Below the pieces are notes generated by a model that saw nothing but the letters and a program-made list of their open reading frames with translations, ran no database searches and was not told the DNA's origin. The translations under genes were made by a program, and so were the position numbers. A stretch of DNA of 64,000 nt from Macrosoma leucophasiata (taxonomy: Eukaryota > Arthropoda > Insecta > Lepidoptera > Hedylidae): positions 3,596,001 through 3,660,000 of the forward strand of contig JAWQUS010000022.1 in assembly GCA_036365455.1 (NCBI GenBank), read 5' to 3'. This document shows, piece by piece, positions 51,401 to 61,702 of the stretch (the first letter of the stretch is position 1; every line of letters starts with the position of its first letter).

Positions 51401-52052
51401 AACACTAATTTATTATTTATAATTTTTAAAACTTTCTTATCGCTACAATGAATAATAAAGATTACCTCTGAAAAAGTCATAAGTATCAAAAGTAGGTAAC
51501 CCAAATTTCACTGAAAACATCAAATTAGCAAACCATCTGAATTTCTCATTATTAGAATGAGAAAAAAATTAGGTCTTTTGGACTGTTAGATAATAAGCAG
51601 TAGGTACCTGCTCTTCATTCATAGGTTTTTTTACGTTTGAAACTTGAACATAATGTTTTACTAATTAACAGAGTCGTGAGGCCTTTGCCTGACGACATTT
51701 GTAGTGAAGTTGTTTTGTTTATCTTTTTAAAAAACACAAAGGAGAGAAGGGTCTCGCTTAGCGTGACAAAATGTGACAGAGAGGGACGAGGGGCTCCACG
51801 GCAACGTGACGAAAAGAATTCTCATATTCAGAGGGTAGTCTTCGTCACTTTTAGTGACGTCATAATTTTAGGGGGGTCACAGATAGTGTGCCATCGCGGG
51901 GCAATAGGGGAAAGGAGGTCGGAAAAGGCTTATATTAGCGTGACTTATTTTTTGGACGGCTATTGACGGAGCTGATGTCCTAACAAAAAGCTTTGGTTTC
52001 TAACAACAACCGTTTAATTGGTAGAGGAGGTGACTCTAACGAAAATTGGCAC
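51401..52052. other. Unassigned DNA
   Basis: 51740-51960 ('gtctcgcttagcgtgac', 'gtgacgtcataattttagg') looks like a decayed dispersed repeat, with no second copy here. An open frame across it is not convincing. Confidence 0.4.
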
Positions 52053-52067
52053 TTTATAGCTTTGTAA

Positions 52068-52377
52068 ACTGCCTCAGTAGCGTAGTGGTAGCAGGCCACT
52101 ACTATTACGCTGGAGGTCCTGGGTTCGATTCCCGGGTCGGGGACTATCAGAGATAACGGTTTAAAATCCTTTATCTCTGCTTCTATTGGGATTTTTCCAT
52201 TTTCTGGAAGTTTCCCAGTACCCCGGAGTTTGGTAATGTGCCCGGAGATGGCAACAGGTTCGCCACCTGTTACATGGGCCAAAACGTAACCGGCGAGTCG
52301 TGGGTGTTTGCATGTATGACAGAATGCATGCATTTCCCTCTGTCTACCCCTTCTGGGATTACAGGCGTGAAGTTACG
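52068..52377 (+). repeat. B-SINE, full length, 15-bp TSD
   Basis: 310 bp from ACTGCCTCAGTAGCGTAGTG (A box) through GGTTCGATTCC (B box) to 'ggcgtgaagttacg'. TTTATAGCTTTGTAA (52053-52067) is repeated with one change at 52378-52392. Confidence 0.93.
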
Positions 52378-52511
52378 TTTATAGCTTAGTAAGTCACGAA
52401 CTGTTAACTAAATCGAAAAATGATATTACCTACAACAAGCCCTAACATTTTTGAAAGACCTGTTCAACGATATCCCACACTATACAGAAAACGAAAAATT
52501 AAAAAAAAATT

Positions 52512-52582
52512 ATATATAGTCAGACAGACAGACGGACATGGCGAAACTATAAGGGTTCCTTGTTTACTACGGAACCCTAAAA
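52512..52582 (-). repeat. D-repeat fragment
   Basis: (CAGA)n, 'cggacatggcgaaactataa', 'ccttgtttactacggaaccc'. Confidence 0.68.
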
Positions 52583-52740
52583 ACTGGTAACATGAAGGGC
52601 ACCGTATACCTACTATACCTTTATCTATAAAAAATCTGGTTGGTGGCAAAACCAAAATCACTTTGGAGTTACTTTGGCTACATTTTCTCGTCTCAACCTA
52701 CTTAAAAACTAGGATAGAATTCAATTTTAAATGTAATTAC

Positions 52741-53208
52741 TAGCTGACCCGGCGAACTTCGTACCGCGTTTTCAATATTTGAATGAGAGATTTTCTTAAT
52801 ATTTTTTTCCGTAAGAACCTTCACCTGATGAGCCTCACCTCGAATACATTCAACCAAAAAAGTGGAAGACGTATACCATATTTTGGTTGAATGTGTTCGA
52901 GGTGAGGCTCATCGCAGGGCTTCATTAGAAATAGGACATTGCAACAGTGTCCTGGCAGATCCTACTATGGATGACGCCAGAATACTGTTGCAACTATATC
53001 AATTGTCAATGAGCTAATGTTGTGTAATTATTTTTTTAAATGAAGAATGTAATTCATGTGAACGTGTAGAGCGTCATGGTCTTTGACCAAGCTCCTAATA
53101 ATAAAAAATACAACAAAAAAAGAATTAGTGAAATCGGTCCAGCCATTCACGCGTGATGCCGTGACCAAGGAAAACGGGTTGCATTTTTATATATATAGAC
53201 TAGCGGCC
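52741..53208 (+). repeat. O-repeat, long form
   Basis: 'agctgacccggcgaacttcg' at the start and 'cacgcgtgatgccgtgacca...gcatttttatatatatag' at the end, with a longer diverged centre containing an inverted pair ('tgagcctcacctcgaataca' against 'gtgttcgaggtgaggctca'). Confidence 0.68.
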
Positions 53209-53395
53209 CGCCCCGGCTTCGCGCGCGTGCAATAATACCTACCCTACTATCCTTTCCTATTCATTATAGCGTGATGTTATATAGCCTTCTTTGATAAATG
53301 GGCTATCTAACACTGAAAGTTTTTTTTTTAAATCGGACCAGTATTAGCGCGTTCAAACAAACACACAAACTCATCAGCTTTGTAATATTTGTATT
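53209..53395 (+). repeat. Dispersed repeat V (LINE-tail type)
   Basis: 'ctagcggcccgccccggctt', 'gcgtgatgttatatagcc', 'aaatcggaccagtattagcg', a common lepidopteran layout. Confidence 0.55.
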
Positions 53396-53417
53396 ACCCA
53401 ATTTATTAGAATAAAAA

Positions 53418-53597
53418 AAGAAGAATGTCGAATGAGCGAATGACTAAACAGATATACAATGCGAATGTGGATGGTTGCAGAGGCCCAGGAAGACCAAGGC
53501 TGACCTACCATGACCAAATAGGTCGAGTTCTGTCTGATGGTGGGGTCAAAAGTCTTAGGAATCGGCGTGCATGTATGAAGAGAATGATGAAGGTAGA
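53418..53597 (+). pseudogene. RTE-like LINE 3' coding region, 5' piece
   Basis: The plus-strand frame SNERMTKQIYNANVDGCRGP...RRACMKRMMKV stops at the BEL/Pao LTR and resumes at 61703. Same element as 25590-26100. Confidence 0.85.
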
Positions 53598-54511
53598 TGT
53601 CAGACACGACACTTTACTATTGACTGGATTGAAGACTCACGCCGTATGGCGGATAAAGCAGCGCAAGCGAACCAGGGTGACACGCTCTACTGGATGTTCT
53701 AATAAAACGCTTTTTCACTGTTCACTATTATTTTCCTTCTGATTTCTTCCTTAGGTAGTGATCCGAGTATTCCGAGTGCTGTCGACGAACTGTACCGGCC
53801 ATACAAAAGTGCCCTACTTTTATTCTAAAATCTCAAGGTCATCGAGCTTAAGAAAACCTCCTGTGATTGGTTGTTGGTTCAAGTAACCAATCATGAGAGA
53901 TATTTAAATTTCAAGCAAACAAATTTTACTATCTATGATTGGTTGATTCGAACAACCAATCAGCTATTAGATCTATTTGGCCAATTAAAATCTCTATGTA
54001 TCTCAGATCATTACCGAAAGGAAACAACAGACATCAAAAATCTTTATTTTCAGATAAAATTTACATATTACAGTAATAAAACAAACATAAAACTATTTCA
54101 AATGTTAAAAACTATAAAACAAAGTCAAATAAACAAACATGCTATGCTAAACTATGAAATTATACACAAAAAACTGTTAAATTAGATAAAACAAAGTAAT
54201 ATTAAACACAAACGAGCTTTAAGTGACACAAAACTATTAATTACACTCTAAATTATCACAAATATTACATAAAAGGATAAAATCTAAAAATAGAAGTTAT
54301 ACAATACTCTAACGCTATTGGTCACTTAAGCTTTATCTACGTTCCGATAACGTATACTATTGTGTACTATGCTATTGACGACTACGCAACACGATTGTTA
54401 TTGGTTGTCTACGCGCTGACAACGTACACTATTGAGGACTGTATGGCCGATCACTATCAAAACTGTTTTTTAATCACTAACACTGTACATTATTCATGAG
54501 CGTCCTGCACA
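53598..54511 (-). repeat. 3' LTR of the BEL/Pao element (914 bp)
   Basis: On the minus strand runs TGTGCAGGACGC...GTGTCTGACA. Contains two inverted pairs of TGATTGGTT/AACCAATCA (53864-53893 and 53936-53962) plus two more ATTGG boxes, and AATAAA on the minus strand at 54048-54043. The 104-codon plus-strand frame inside is not supported as a gene. Confidence 0.93.
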
Positions 54512-54522
54512 TTTCTCCCGCC
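54512..54522 (-). promoter_or_regulatory. Polypurine tract next to the 3' LTR
   Basis: Minus strand GGCGGGAGAAA directly abuts the LTR start TGTGCAGG. This is where plus-strand DNA synthesis starts in LTR elements. It begins three bases after the gag-pol stop codon. Confidence 0.75.
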
Positions 54523-54525
54523 GTG

Positions 54526-57500
54526 CTACTCAGCATCAGGTACCGGTGCAGGCGCGATGTCATATCGCACTGGCAGAATGATGAATCTTCTTACAGGCCG
54601 CCGTAGTATCCCCGTCTTCGTCTGTATGTCTGCGGTGCGCACGATGCCATCAGGTCCCGGGAACGTAGCGATGACCCGGCCACGAAGCCAGGTGTTGCGA
54701 GGTGAGTTGGGGTCCGTGACTTGGACCAGGTCCCCAACTTGGACTGTGGGCCCCTTGTCGTGGGGCTCCCGCCGGTGTTGAAGCCCAGGCAGGTATTCTC
54801 GCAGCCACCGGTCCCAGAACAGGTCAGCGAGCCTCTGAGCGGCGCGCCAGCTGGATCTGGGTTGCAGGTCTCCGTCGTCAGAGGTCCCGGGAGCTGAGAC
54901 CTCACCGGAACCTCCCAATAGGAAGTGATTGGGAGTCAGGGCCTCAGGATCTTCTGCGCTCACTGAGACGTGGGTCAACGGACGGCTGTTGACTGTATAT
55001 TCTGCTTCTATTAGTAGTGTGTGCAGAACTTCTTCTGTAGGGTGCTTTTCATGGAGCGTCGCTGTCATCGCTGTCTTCACTGATCGCACCATTCGTTCCC
55101 AGGCACCGCCCATGAAGGGTGCACCGGGTGGTATGAAGCGCCATGAGATCTTCCGTTTCGCTGCCTCTTCCATCGTAGATCTGTCTATTGCCTCTCGTAG
55201 CTCCTTGTCAGCGGCCTTCAAGTTGGTCCCGTTGTCGGACCAAATCTCCGTCGGGCAGCCTCGGCGTGCTACCATTCTGCGTAGGGCCATGATAGCGGAG
55301 CTTGCGCTGAGAGAGCCCGCTATTTCTAGATGTATGGCGCGTGTCGTGAGGCAGGTGAAGATCGCCACGTATCTCTTCTGATGGGATCTGCCAGTCGAAA
55401 CTGAAAGCGGACCGAAGTAGTCGACCCCTGTGTAGGTGAAGGGTCGCCGGTGATGGGCGAGACGACACGATGGTAGGTCCCCTGTTCTTGGATACGGTGG
55501 CATCTGTGTCTTCATTCTGCAGTGAAGGCAGCGTCGTACGATCGTACGAGTAATCGGTCGTACACGTAGAATCCAATACTGTTGACGACACTCGTTTACT
55601 GTAGCTTCGACGCCCGCATGGTGAAGCTTACGATGAATGTTTTCTATCCATAGCTTTACTGTGTGATGATTGCCATCTAAAATCATCGGACTTCTATTAA
55701 TTCCTGGAGCTTTCTCTATAGCTTCTATGCGGCTGCGTAAACGTAGAGCCCCTTCGGTGTATTCTGTGCTGAGCTGTTGAAGACGACTATCTTTGTTCAC
55801 TATTTTCTGTTTTCTGATGTCTTCTATTTCTTGGCCGAAGGTTTCTTCCTGTGTAGCACGCATCAGAAGAGCTTCTGCCCGAATGAGGAGTTCGGCAGAT
55901 ACGTGGATGAACTTCTTTTCTGTTTCAGTCTTCTTTTGTATATGTTTTTTGACTGTTTTGTTCATCTTCTTTCTCCAGTCTGGATCTTGTTGTTTGTTTT
56001 TTACAGTTCTCCTGTAGTTGACTATTTCTGTTGATGGCTTGCAGAGCTGAATGAAGAGGAGAACCCGCGCTGTGGCGTAGCGCAACCTCTCCCAGTTAGA
56101 GAAGCGAGAGGGCACTGGTAGAGCTTCTGACAGTCTCGGTTGGTTTCTGTCTGTTATCAGATGGACTGCCTCTTCGCCTGTAGGTTCTGACGGCGCTGGA
56201 GCTGAAGTGTCCGCTGGCCACGTGTCCTCCGGTTCCAGGAGGAATTCTGGACCCGTGTACCATCTGTGGTGCTTGTTAAATGATGGTGGCACCTTTCTGG
56301 TGGCATCGTCAGCTACATTCTGCTTACTCGGGATCCATCTCCACTCGTTGACTGTTGATGTTTCTTCTATGGCGGCGAGTCTATGTGCTACATAAGGTTT
56401 GTAGGCACGAGGTCCTGTCTTGATCCAGGAAAGCACTGTTCTACTATCTGTCCAAAATGTTTTCGAGTCTGGTTTTCTTTCGTGTTCTCGTATTACTGTT
56501 TCGGCAAGACGGACTCCTAGTACTGCGGCCTGCAGTTCTAATCGTGGTATCGAGGTAAGCTTCAGAGGTGCAACTTTCGCCTTAGCTATGACGAGTGACA
56601 CGTTGACTTCGCCGTTCGGTGCTATTGTTCGCCAAAACAAGGTTGCTGCGTAGGCAGACTCACTGGCGTCTGTAAAGATGTGTAGCTGTAGCGTCGTAGC
56701 ATCTGAGTAACCTACGTAGCACCTCGGTATTGTGACGTCGGCGAGGCTCTTCAGGTGTGTCAGCCAGTCTCTCCACTCTGTTGCGAGGTCTTCTTCGATC
56801 TCGTCGTCCCACGATGTACCACGTCGCCACACTTCTTGAAGCATCTGCTTGGCTATTATGGTGACTGGTGATGCGAAGCCCAGTGGGTCGAAGAGGGACA
56901 TGACGATCCGTAGAGCTTGCCTCTTCGTCGGTGTCTGACCTTCGATGAGTGCCGATGGTATTCTAGCCATGTTCAAGTTGAAGGTGAACTCATCTGTCTT
57001 CGGTTTCCATACGAGACCCAGTACTCGTTCTATTTTATCTTCTGTGCTATGAAACTCTATACTGTCTGTTGATTCTATTTCTCCAATGGCTTCAAGCAGG
57101 TAAGTAGAATTAGATTTCCACTGTTTGAGTTCGTAGTTCGCTTTCTTCTGTATGTTACGAACTTCTGTGGTGATGCGAACTGCGTCCTCGATGTTCTTGA
57201 AGCTGTCTAAGTAATCATCAACGTAGTGTTTCTCTATTATGGCCTTCACGGCTTCAGGATGCGTTTCTCTATGTTTTTCTGCGTTGATGTTCTTGACATA
57301 GATAGCTGTAGCCGGAGAACTCGATGCGCCGAAAATAAGTGAAGTCATTCTGTATTCTTCTGGCGGTCGGTCATCTCTTCGATCTCCTCTCCAAAGGTAA
57401 CGAAGAGCGTCTCTGTCTTCTGTTCTTAACTTCACTTGCATGAACATTTCTCCGATGTCAGCTGTGACGGCGATGCAGTGCTGTCTGAACCTCATGACGA

Positions 57501-60393
57501 CCCCAGGCAAGGACTGGAGAAGGTCAGGTCCCTTGAGGAGCAGGTCGTTGAGGGAGACTCCTTTTGTTTTGGCCGCTGCGTCGTGGACAACTCTCAGCTT
57601 GCCTGGTTTCATCGGGTTCACCACGCCGAAATGTGGCAAGTACCAGGTTCTATTTTCTGTTTTCTGTTCAGGTGCGCGCTCCGCGTAACCTTTGGAGATG
57701 AGAGCTTCCATCTGTTCTGTATACTTCTTTTTCAGGCCATCGTCGCGATCAAGCTTCTTTTCTATACTGTAGAGCCTCTTCAATGAGTTCTGTTTATTAT
57801 CAGGCAGAGTTGCTTCTTCTGTTTTCCATAGAAGTGAAGTTTCGTATTTTCCATCTTCTCTCTGTGCTGTGTTACGCTGTAGAATACGAAGAGCCTTTTC
57901 TTCTGGGTCTGACTGAGGCTTCTTCGGAGTGATGCCCAAGGAGTCCATGGCGAAGTACTGTTTCATCATATCATCCAGATTTTCATCGGTCGGTTCTTCA
58001 GTCAGGTGGTGAACGAAGTCAACGCTGTTCGACGCGTTACTGTGGCTGCCATGCAAGACCCAGCCCAGTGGCGTGAGTGATGCCACTGGTTGGTTCTTAG
58101 TGCCTTTCTTCACCTTCGTAGACAACAGTAGGTGGCAGTTGTCTTGACCGATGAGTATTCCAGGTTTCGCTTCACTGTAGGTGATGAAATTAGTGATGCC
58201 ACGCAGGTGTCGACACTCCTTGATGCGGCGCCTTGACACTTCTTGTGCTGTGACATGCAAGTTCTTCACTGTTCTCGCTTGTATGGACTCTTTTCTATTA
58301 TTGACACCTCTCAGTGTGATGCTAACTCTCCTTGATGCTGATTCTCCTGTCTTAAGTGAGTTGATCGCTTCTATGCGGAGTGGTTCGACGGGTCCTGTCG
58401 CTCCTATTTTCTCGGCGATGCTGTTGTCTATTAATGTAACTGTTGACCCGTCGTCCAATAAGGCGTAAGTATCTATTTCGCCATCAGGGCCTGACGCTGT
58501 TACTGGGATGATCTTCAAGTATGACTGTCTTCCTGCTGACACCCATGCTGAGTTGATGGCTTCTGTTTTCTCTATGTGATCATCTTCTGGCTTGCTGGCA
58601 CTCCTTCTGAAGTGTAGCATTCTATTGTGATAGTACTTGCAACCGTCGATACCGCAGACACGCTGTTGACAAAAGTGCGTTTTCGATCGGTAGCGAAGAC
58701 ACTTGAAGCACAGTCGATGATTCTTGGCTGTATCCCATCTCTCATTACTATTCTGTTTCTTGAAGATATCGCAGTTGATGACGGCATGTCCAGTTTCTTC
58801 ACATACTGGGCACTTTACTATAGGTTTCTCTGTTACTGTGTTAACTCGATGATTTCGTCTATTTAGATGACTCGATTGTTGACTTGACTGTTGATACTGC
58901 GTTGTAACTATTTCTGGCTGCGCGTATGGACCGCAGATCTCAGCTTCTCTCTTGAGGAACCGTTGAAGCTTGATAAGTTCAGGAGTTTCTCTTGGTAGTA
59001 GCGCTGCGAACTCGTAGAACTTGAAGCGTAGAGTTGAAGCCATTTTCTCGACTATTGATCTGCCGACCTCTGGATTGTACAGGTAGTAGATGCAGTTGAG
59101 AGCTTGCAGAGTGGCAACGACATTAGAAATCTTCGTTGAATATATGCAGATGTCCCTTGGCGATTCCGTCAGACGGGGTAGGGCACGAAGAGTTTCTATC
59201 TCAGCTGCTGCTATGGCATCTGGTCTGCCGAACCTGGCTTCCAAAGTTTCCATAATAATAGATGGATCGGAGTTCGTTATCAGTTGTGCTTCCACAGCTT
59301 CTCTCGCTTTTCCTTTCAGGTTTCTCCTGAGTCTGTTTAAATTCTCCAGCTTCGTATGTAGGTTCTCAGTCTCTTGATACGCAGCACGGAAGTACAGCCA
59401 GTCTTGATATGCACCGTTGAATATTGGTAGTTCGATCGCCCTCGGTTTGTTGGCTGTTTTCGCAAATTGAGAGATCGCGTCTGCCAGTAACACGAGCTCT
59501 GATGAAGGCTGCGGACCGGCAGGCGGCTGTTGGTGCGGAGTGAATGATGGCGCAGCTCTATAATAATTCTGTTGTTGCTGTTGCTGTCCATACTGCTGTT
59601 GTTCCGCTTCTATAGGCGATCTTCTAATTTCTTCAGCCTCTATTCTTCGAACGGGTTCGATGGCGAACATCGTAGGCGCTTGTGGCTGGTTCTGCAGCCA
59701 GGCATCGATTCTATCATGCTGTTCTATCTGTGTAAACACGGAGCCGTCGTCCTCGTTGTCGGACTCCGCTTCTATCACGGCGATCTGCGCTTGTGCTAGC
59801 TCGACTTGAACACGCGCAAGATTTTCTTTGGCCTTGGCCAACTTTGATGATTTCGTAGATCTTCTAGATCTTGGCTTGTTGAGGTTCTTCATTGCCTCCT
59901 GTTCTATTTGTGGCGTGACGCCCTGTTTCTTCATTTGTGAAGACGCTGTCTGTTCGGCGGCGGCGCTCCGGATGACGGCGCTCGCGACGACGGTACTCGC
60001 GGTGGCGGCACTAGCGACGGTTTTCGGGTTGACGACACTCGCGGCGGTACCTTTACTATACGGATTGACAGCACTCGGATTGCCAGCTCGCGGCTCGACA
60101 GCACTCGGGCCGGGAGCGGGACTCGGATTGACAGCTCGCCTTTCGACAGCACTCGGACCTGGTGCGGTACTCGGATCTGACGGGTTGCTCGATTTCTTGC
60201 GTTCTGTTTCTGTTGTCTTCGACGTGGACGCGGATGCGGACGTGGCTGTGGTCGTAGTCGCCTCTGTTGATGTGTTGTTCGCAGAACTGGTAGTTTCGGT
60301 AGTACCAGACTGCGTCGATTCTTCTGTGGTTGGCGACGATTCCGCTGTAGATGGCTGTGTACGTCCTCTTCCTGTAGAACGCGTAATTGGCAT
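54526..60393 (-). CDS. BEL/Pao Gag-Pol polyprotein, 1955 aa
   Basis: The first ATG in the frame is at 60393; the frame itself is open back into the LTR (a GTG at 60459). Numbering from that GTG: Ser/Thr/Ala-rich N-terminus (20-170), coiled or Gln-rich region (200-300), gag capsid-like part (320-510), zinc knuckle CPVC..H..C (550-563) and a second Cys/His cluster (584-611). Then protease DDGS (669-672), reverse transcriptase with Asp1001 and YVDD (1079-1082), and RNase H with FTDAS (Asp1264), Glu1308 and Asp1338. Then integrase with a His/Cys zinc-binding region (1609-1647) and catalytic Asp1680, Asp1742 and Glu1788. No frameshift or stop. Single-frame gag-pol is usual in BEL/Pao. No envelope-like frame follows, so this is a retrotransposon without a visible env. 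Confidence 0.95.
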   Translation of the reverse strand: MPITRSTGRGRTQPSTAESSPTTEESTQSGTTETTSSANNTSTEATTTTATSASASTSKTTETERKKSSNPSDPSTAPGPSAVERRAVNPSPAPGPSAVEPRAGNPSAVNPYSKGTAASVVNPKTVASAATASTVVASAVIRSAAAEQTASSQMKKQGVTPQIEQEAMKNLNKPRSRRSTKSSKLAKAKENLARVQVELAQAQIAVIEAESDNEDDGSVFTQIEQHDRIDAWLQNQPQAPTMFAIEPVRRIEAEEIRRSPIEAEQQQYGQQQQQQNYYRAAPSFTPHQQPPAGPQPSSELVLLADAISQFAKTANKPRAIELPIFNGAYQDWLYFRAAYQETENLHTKLENLNRLRRNLKGKAREAVEAQLITNSDPSIIMETLEARFGRPDAIAAAEIETLRALPRLTESPRDICIYSTKISNVVATLQALNCIYYLYNPEVGRSIVEKMASTLRFKFYEFAALLPRETPELIKLQRFLKREAEICGPYAQPEIVTTQYQQSSQQSSHLNRRNHRVNTVTEKPIVKCPVCEETGHAVINCDIFKKQNSNERWDTAKNHRLCFKCLRYRSKTHFCQQRVCGIDGCKYYHNRMLHFRRSASKPEDDHIEKTEAINSAWVSAGRQSYLKIIPVTASGPDGEIDTYALLDDGSTVTLIDNSIAEKIGATGPVEPLRIEAINSLKTGESASRRVSITLRGVNNRKESIQARTVKNLHVTAQEVSRRRIKECRHLRGITNFITYSEAKPGILIGQDNCHLLLSTKVKKGTKNQPVASLTPLGWVLHGSHSNASNSVDFVHHLTEEPTDENLDDMMKQYFAMDSLGITPKKPQSDPEEKALRILQRNTAQREDGKYETSLLWKTEEATLPDNKQNSLKRLYSIEKKLDRDDGLKKKYTEQMEALISKGYAERAPEQKTENRTWYLPHFGVVNPMKPGKLRVVHDAAAKTKGVSLNDLLLKGPDLLQSLPGVVMRFRQHCIAVTADIGEMFMQVKLRTEDRDALRYLWRGDRRDDRPPEEYRMTSLIFGASSSPATAIYVKNINAEKHRETHPEAVKAIIEKHYVDDYLDSFKNIEDAVRITTEVRNIQKKANYELKQWKSNSTYLLEAIGEIESTDSIEFHSTEDKIERVLGLVWKPKTDEFTFNLNMARIPSALIEGQTPTKRQALRIVMSLFDPLGFASPVTIIAKQMLQEVWRRGTSWDDEIEEDLATEWRDWLTHLKSLADVTIPRCYVGYSDATTLQLHIFTDASESAYAATLFWRTIAPNGEVNVSLVIAKAKVAPLKLTSIPRLELQAAVLGVRLAETVIREHERKPDSKTFWTDSRTVLSWIKTGPRAYKPYVAHRLAAIEETSTVNEWRWIPSKQNVADDATRKVPPSFNKHHRWYTGPEFLLEPEDTWPADTSAPAPSEPTGEEAVHLITDRNQPRLSEALPVPSRFSNWERLRYATARVLLFIQLCKPSTEIVNYRRTVKNKQQDPDWRKKMNKTVKKHIQKKTETEKKFIHVSAELLIRAEALLMRATQEETFGQEIEDIRKQKIVNKDSRLQQLSTEYTEGALRLRSRIEAIEKAPGINRSPMILDGNHHTVKLWIENIHRKLHHAGVEATVNECRQQYWILRVRPITRTIVRRCLHCRMKTQMPPYPRTGDLPSCRLAHHRRPFTYTGVDYFGPLSVSTGRSHQKRYVAIFTCLTTRAIHLEIAGSLSASSAIMALRRMVARRGCPTEIWSDNGTNLKAADKELREAIDRSTMEEAAKRKISWRFIPPGAPFMGGAWERMVRSVKTAMTATLHEKHPTEEVLHTLLIEAEYTVNSRPLTHVSVSAEDPEALTPNHFLLGGSGEVSAPGTSDDGDLQPRSSWRAAQRLADLFWDRWLREYLPGLQHRREPHDKGPTVQVGDLVQVTDPNSPRNTWLRGRVIATFPGPDGIVRTADIQTKTGILRRPVRRFIILPVRYDIAPAPVPDAE

Positions 60394-60424
60394 CTTGACT
60401 GCGTATACGGCGTAATTTCTTCTT

Positions 60425-60444
60425 ATCCGGCTCGAACTGGACCA
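60425..60444 (-). promoter_or_regulatory. Primer-binding-like site, tRNA-Tyr-like
   Basis: Minus strand TGGTCCAGTTCGAGCCGGAT begins 5 nt inside the 5' LTR. It equals the complement of a eukaryotic tRNA-Tyr 3' end (as I recall it: ...CCGGCTCGAAGGACCA) except for two extra bases, AG, after TGGTCC. The primer assignment is inference. Confidence 0.5.
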
Positions 60445-60449
60445 AAAAA

Positions 60450-61702
60450 TGTCAGACACGACACTTTACTATTGACTGGATTGAAGACTCACGCCGTATG
60501 GCGGATAAAGCAGCGCAAGCGAACCAGGGTGACACGCTCTACTGGATGTTCTAATAAAACGCTTTTTCACTGTTCACTATTATTTTCCTTCTGATTTCTT
60601 CCTTAGGTAGTGATCCGAGTATTCCGAGTGCTGTCGACGAACTGTACCGGCCATACAAAAGTGCCCTACTTTTATTCTAAAATCTCAAGGTCATCGAGCT
60701 TAAGAAAACCTCCTGTGATTGGTTGTTGGTTCAAGTAACCAATCATGAGAGATATTTAAATTTCAAGCAAACAAATTTTACTATCTATGATTGGTTGATT
60801 CGAACAACCAATCAGCTATTAGATCTATTTGGCCAATTAAAATCTCTATGTATCTCAGATCATTACCGAAAGGAAACAACAGACATCAAAAATCTTTATT
60901 TTCAGATAAAATTTACATATTACAGTAATAAAACAAACATAAAACTATTTCAAATGTTAAAAACTATAAAACAAAGTCAAATAAACAAACATGCTATGCT
61001 AAACTATGAAATTATACACAAAAAACTGTTAAATTAGATAAAACAAAGTAATATTAAACACAAACGAGCTTTAAGTGACACAAAACTATTAATTACACTC
61101 TAAATTATCACAAATATTACATAAAAGGATAAAATCTAAAAATAGAAGTTATACAATACTCTAACGCTATTGGTCACTTAAGCTTTATCTACGTTCCGAT
61201 AACGTATACTATTGTGTACTATGCTATTGACGACTACGCAACACGATTGTTATTGGTTGTCTACGCGCTGACAACGTACACTATTGAGGACTGTATATGT
61301 AACTATAAAACAAAGTCAAATAAACAAACATGCTATGCTAAACTATGAAATTATACACAAAAAACTGTTAAATTAGATAAAACAAAGTAATATTAAACAC
61401 AAACGAGCTTTAAGTGACACAAAACTATTAATTACACTCTAAATTATCACAAATATTACATAAAAGGATAAAATCTAAAAATAGAAGTTATACAATACTC
61501 TAACGCTATTGGTCACTTAAGCTTTATCTACGTTCCGATAACGTATACTATTGTGTACTATGCTATTGACGACTACGCAACACGATTGTTATTGGTTGTC
61601 TACGCGCTGACAACGTACACTATTGAGGACTGTATGGCCGATCACTATCAAAACTGTTTTTTAATCACTAACACTGTACATTATTCATGAGCGTCCTGCA
61701 CA
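60450..61702 (-). repeat. 5' LTR of the BEL/Pao element, with tandem duplication (1253 bp)
   Basis: Same sequence as the 3' LTR plus a tandem copy of 339 bp: 60963-61301 is followed by 61302-61640, joined by a few extra bases ('atgta'). Everything else compared by eye is identical to the 3' LTR. Confidence 0.92.

Larger units (their letters stand above)
53598..61702 (-). mobile_element. BEL/Pao LTR retrotransposon, apparently complete
   Basis: 8105 bp: LTRs (53598-54511 and 60450-61702), a primer-binding-like site, one uninterrupted gag-pol frame and a purine tract, all in minus orientation. Both LTR ends are TG...CA. The 5-bp duplication GTAGA flanks it (53593-53597, 61703-61707). Domain order gag-protease-RT-RNase H-integrase with YVDD in the RT assigns it to BEL/Pao. 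The element interrupts an RTE LINE tail upstream of the P-like gene. Identical shared LTR sequence and an unbroken frame mark it as young. Confidence 0.96.

Noticed and set aside
53871..54185. 104-codon plus-strand frame, repeated at 60723-61037
   Set aside because: It lies in the BEL/Pao LTRs, antisense to the element, and is duplicated only because LTRs are duplicated. AT-rich composition and no recognisable domain.
59828..60415. 195-codon plus-strand frame
   Set aside because: Antisense shadow of the Ser/Ala/Thr-rich N-terminus of the BEL/Pao polyprotein.
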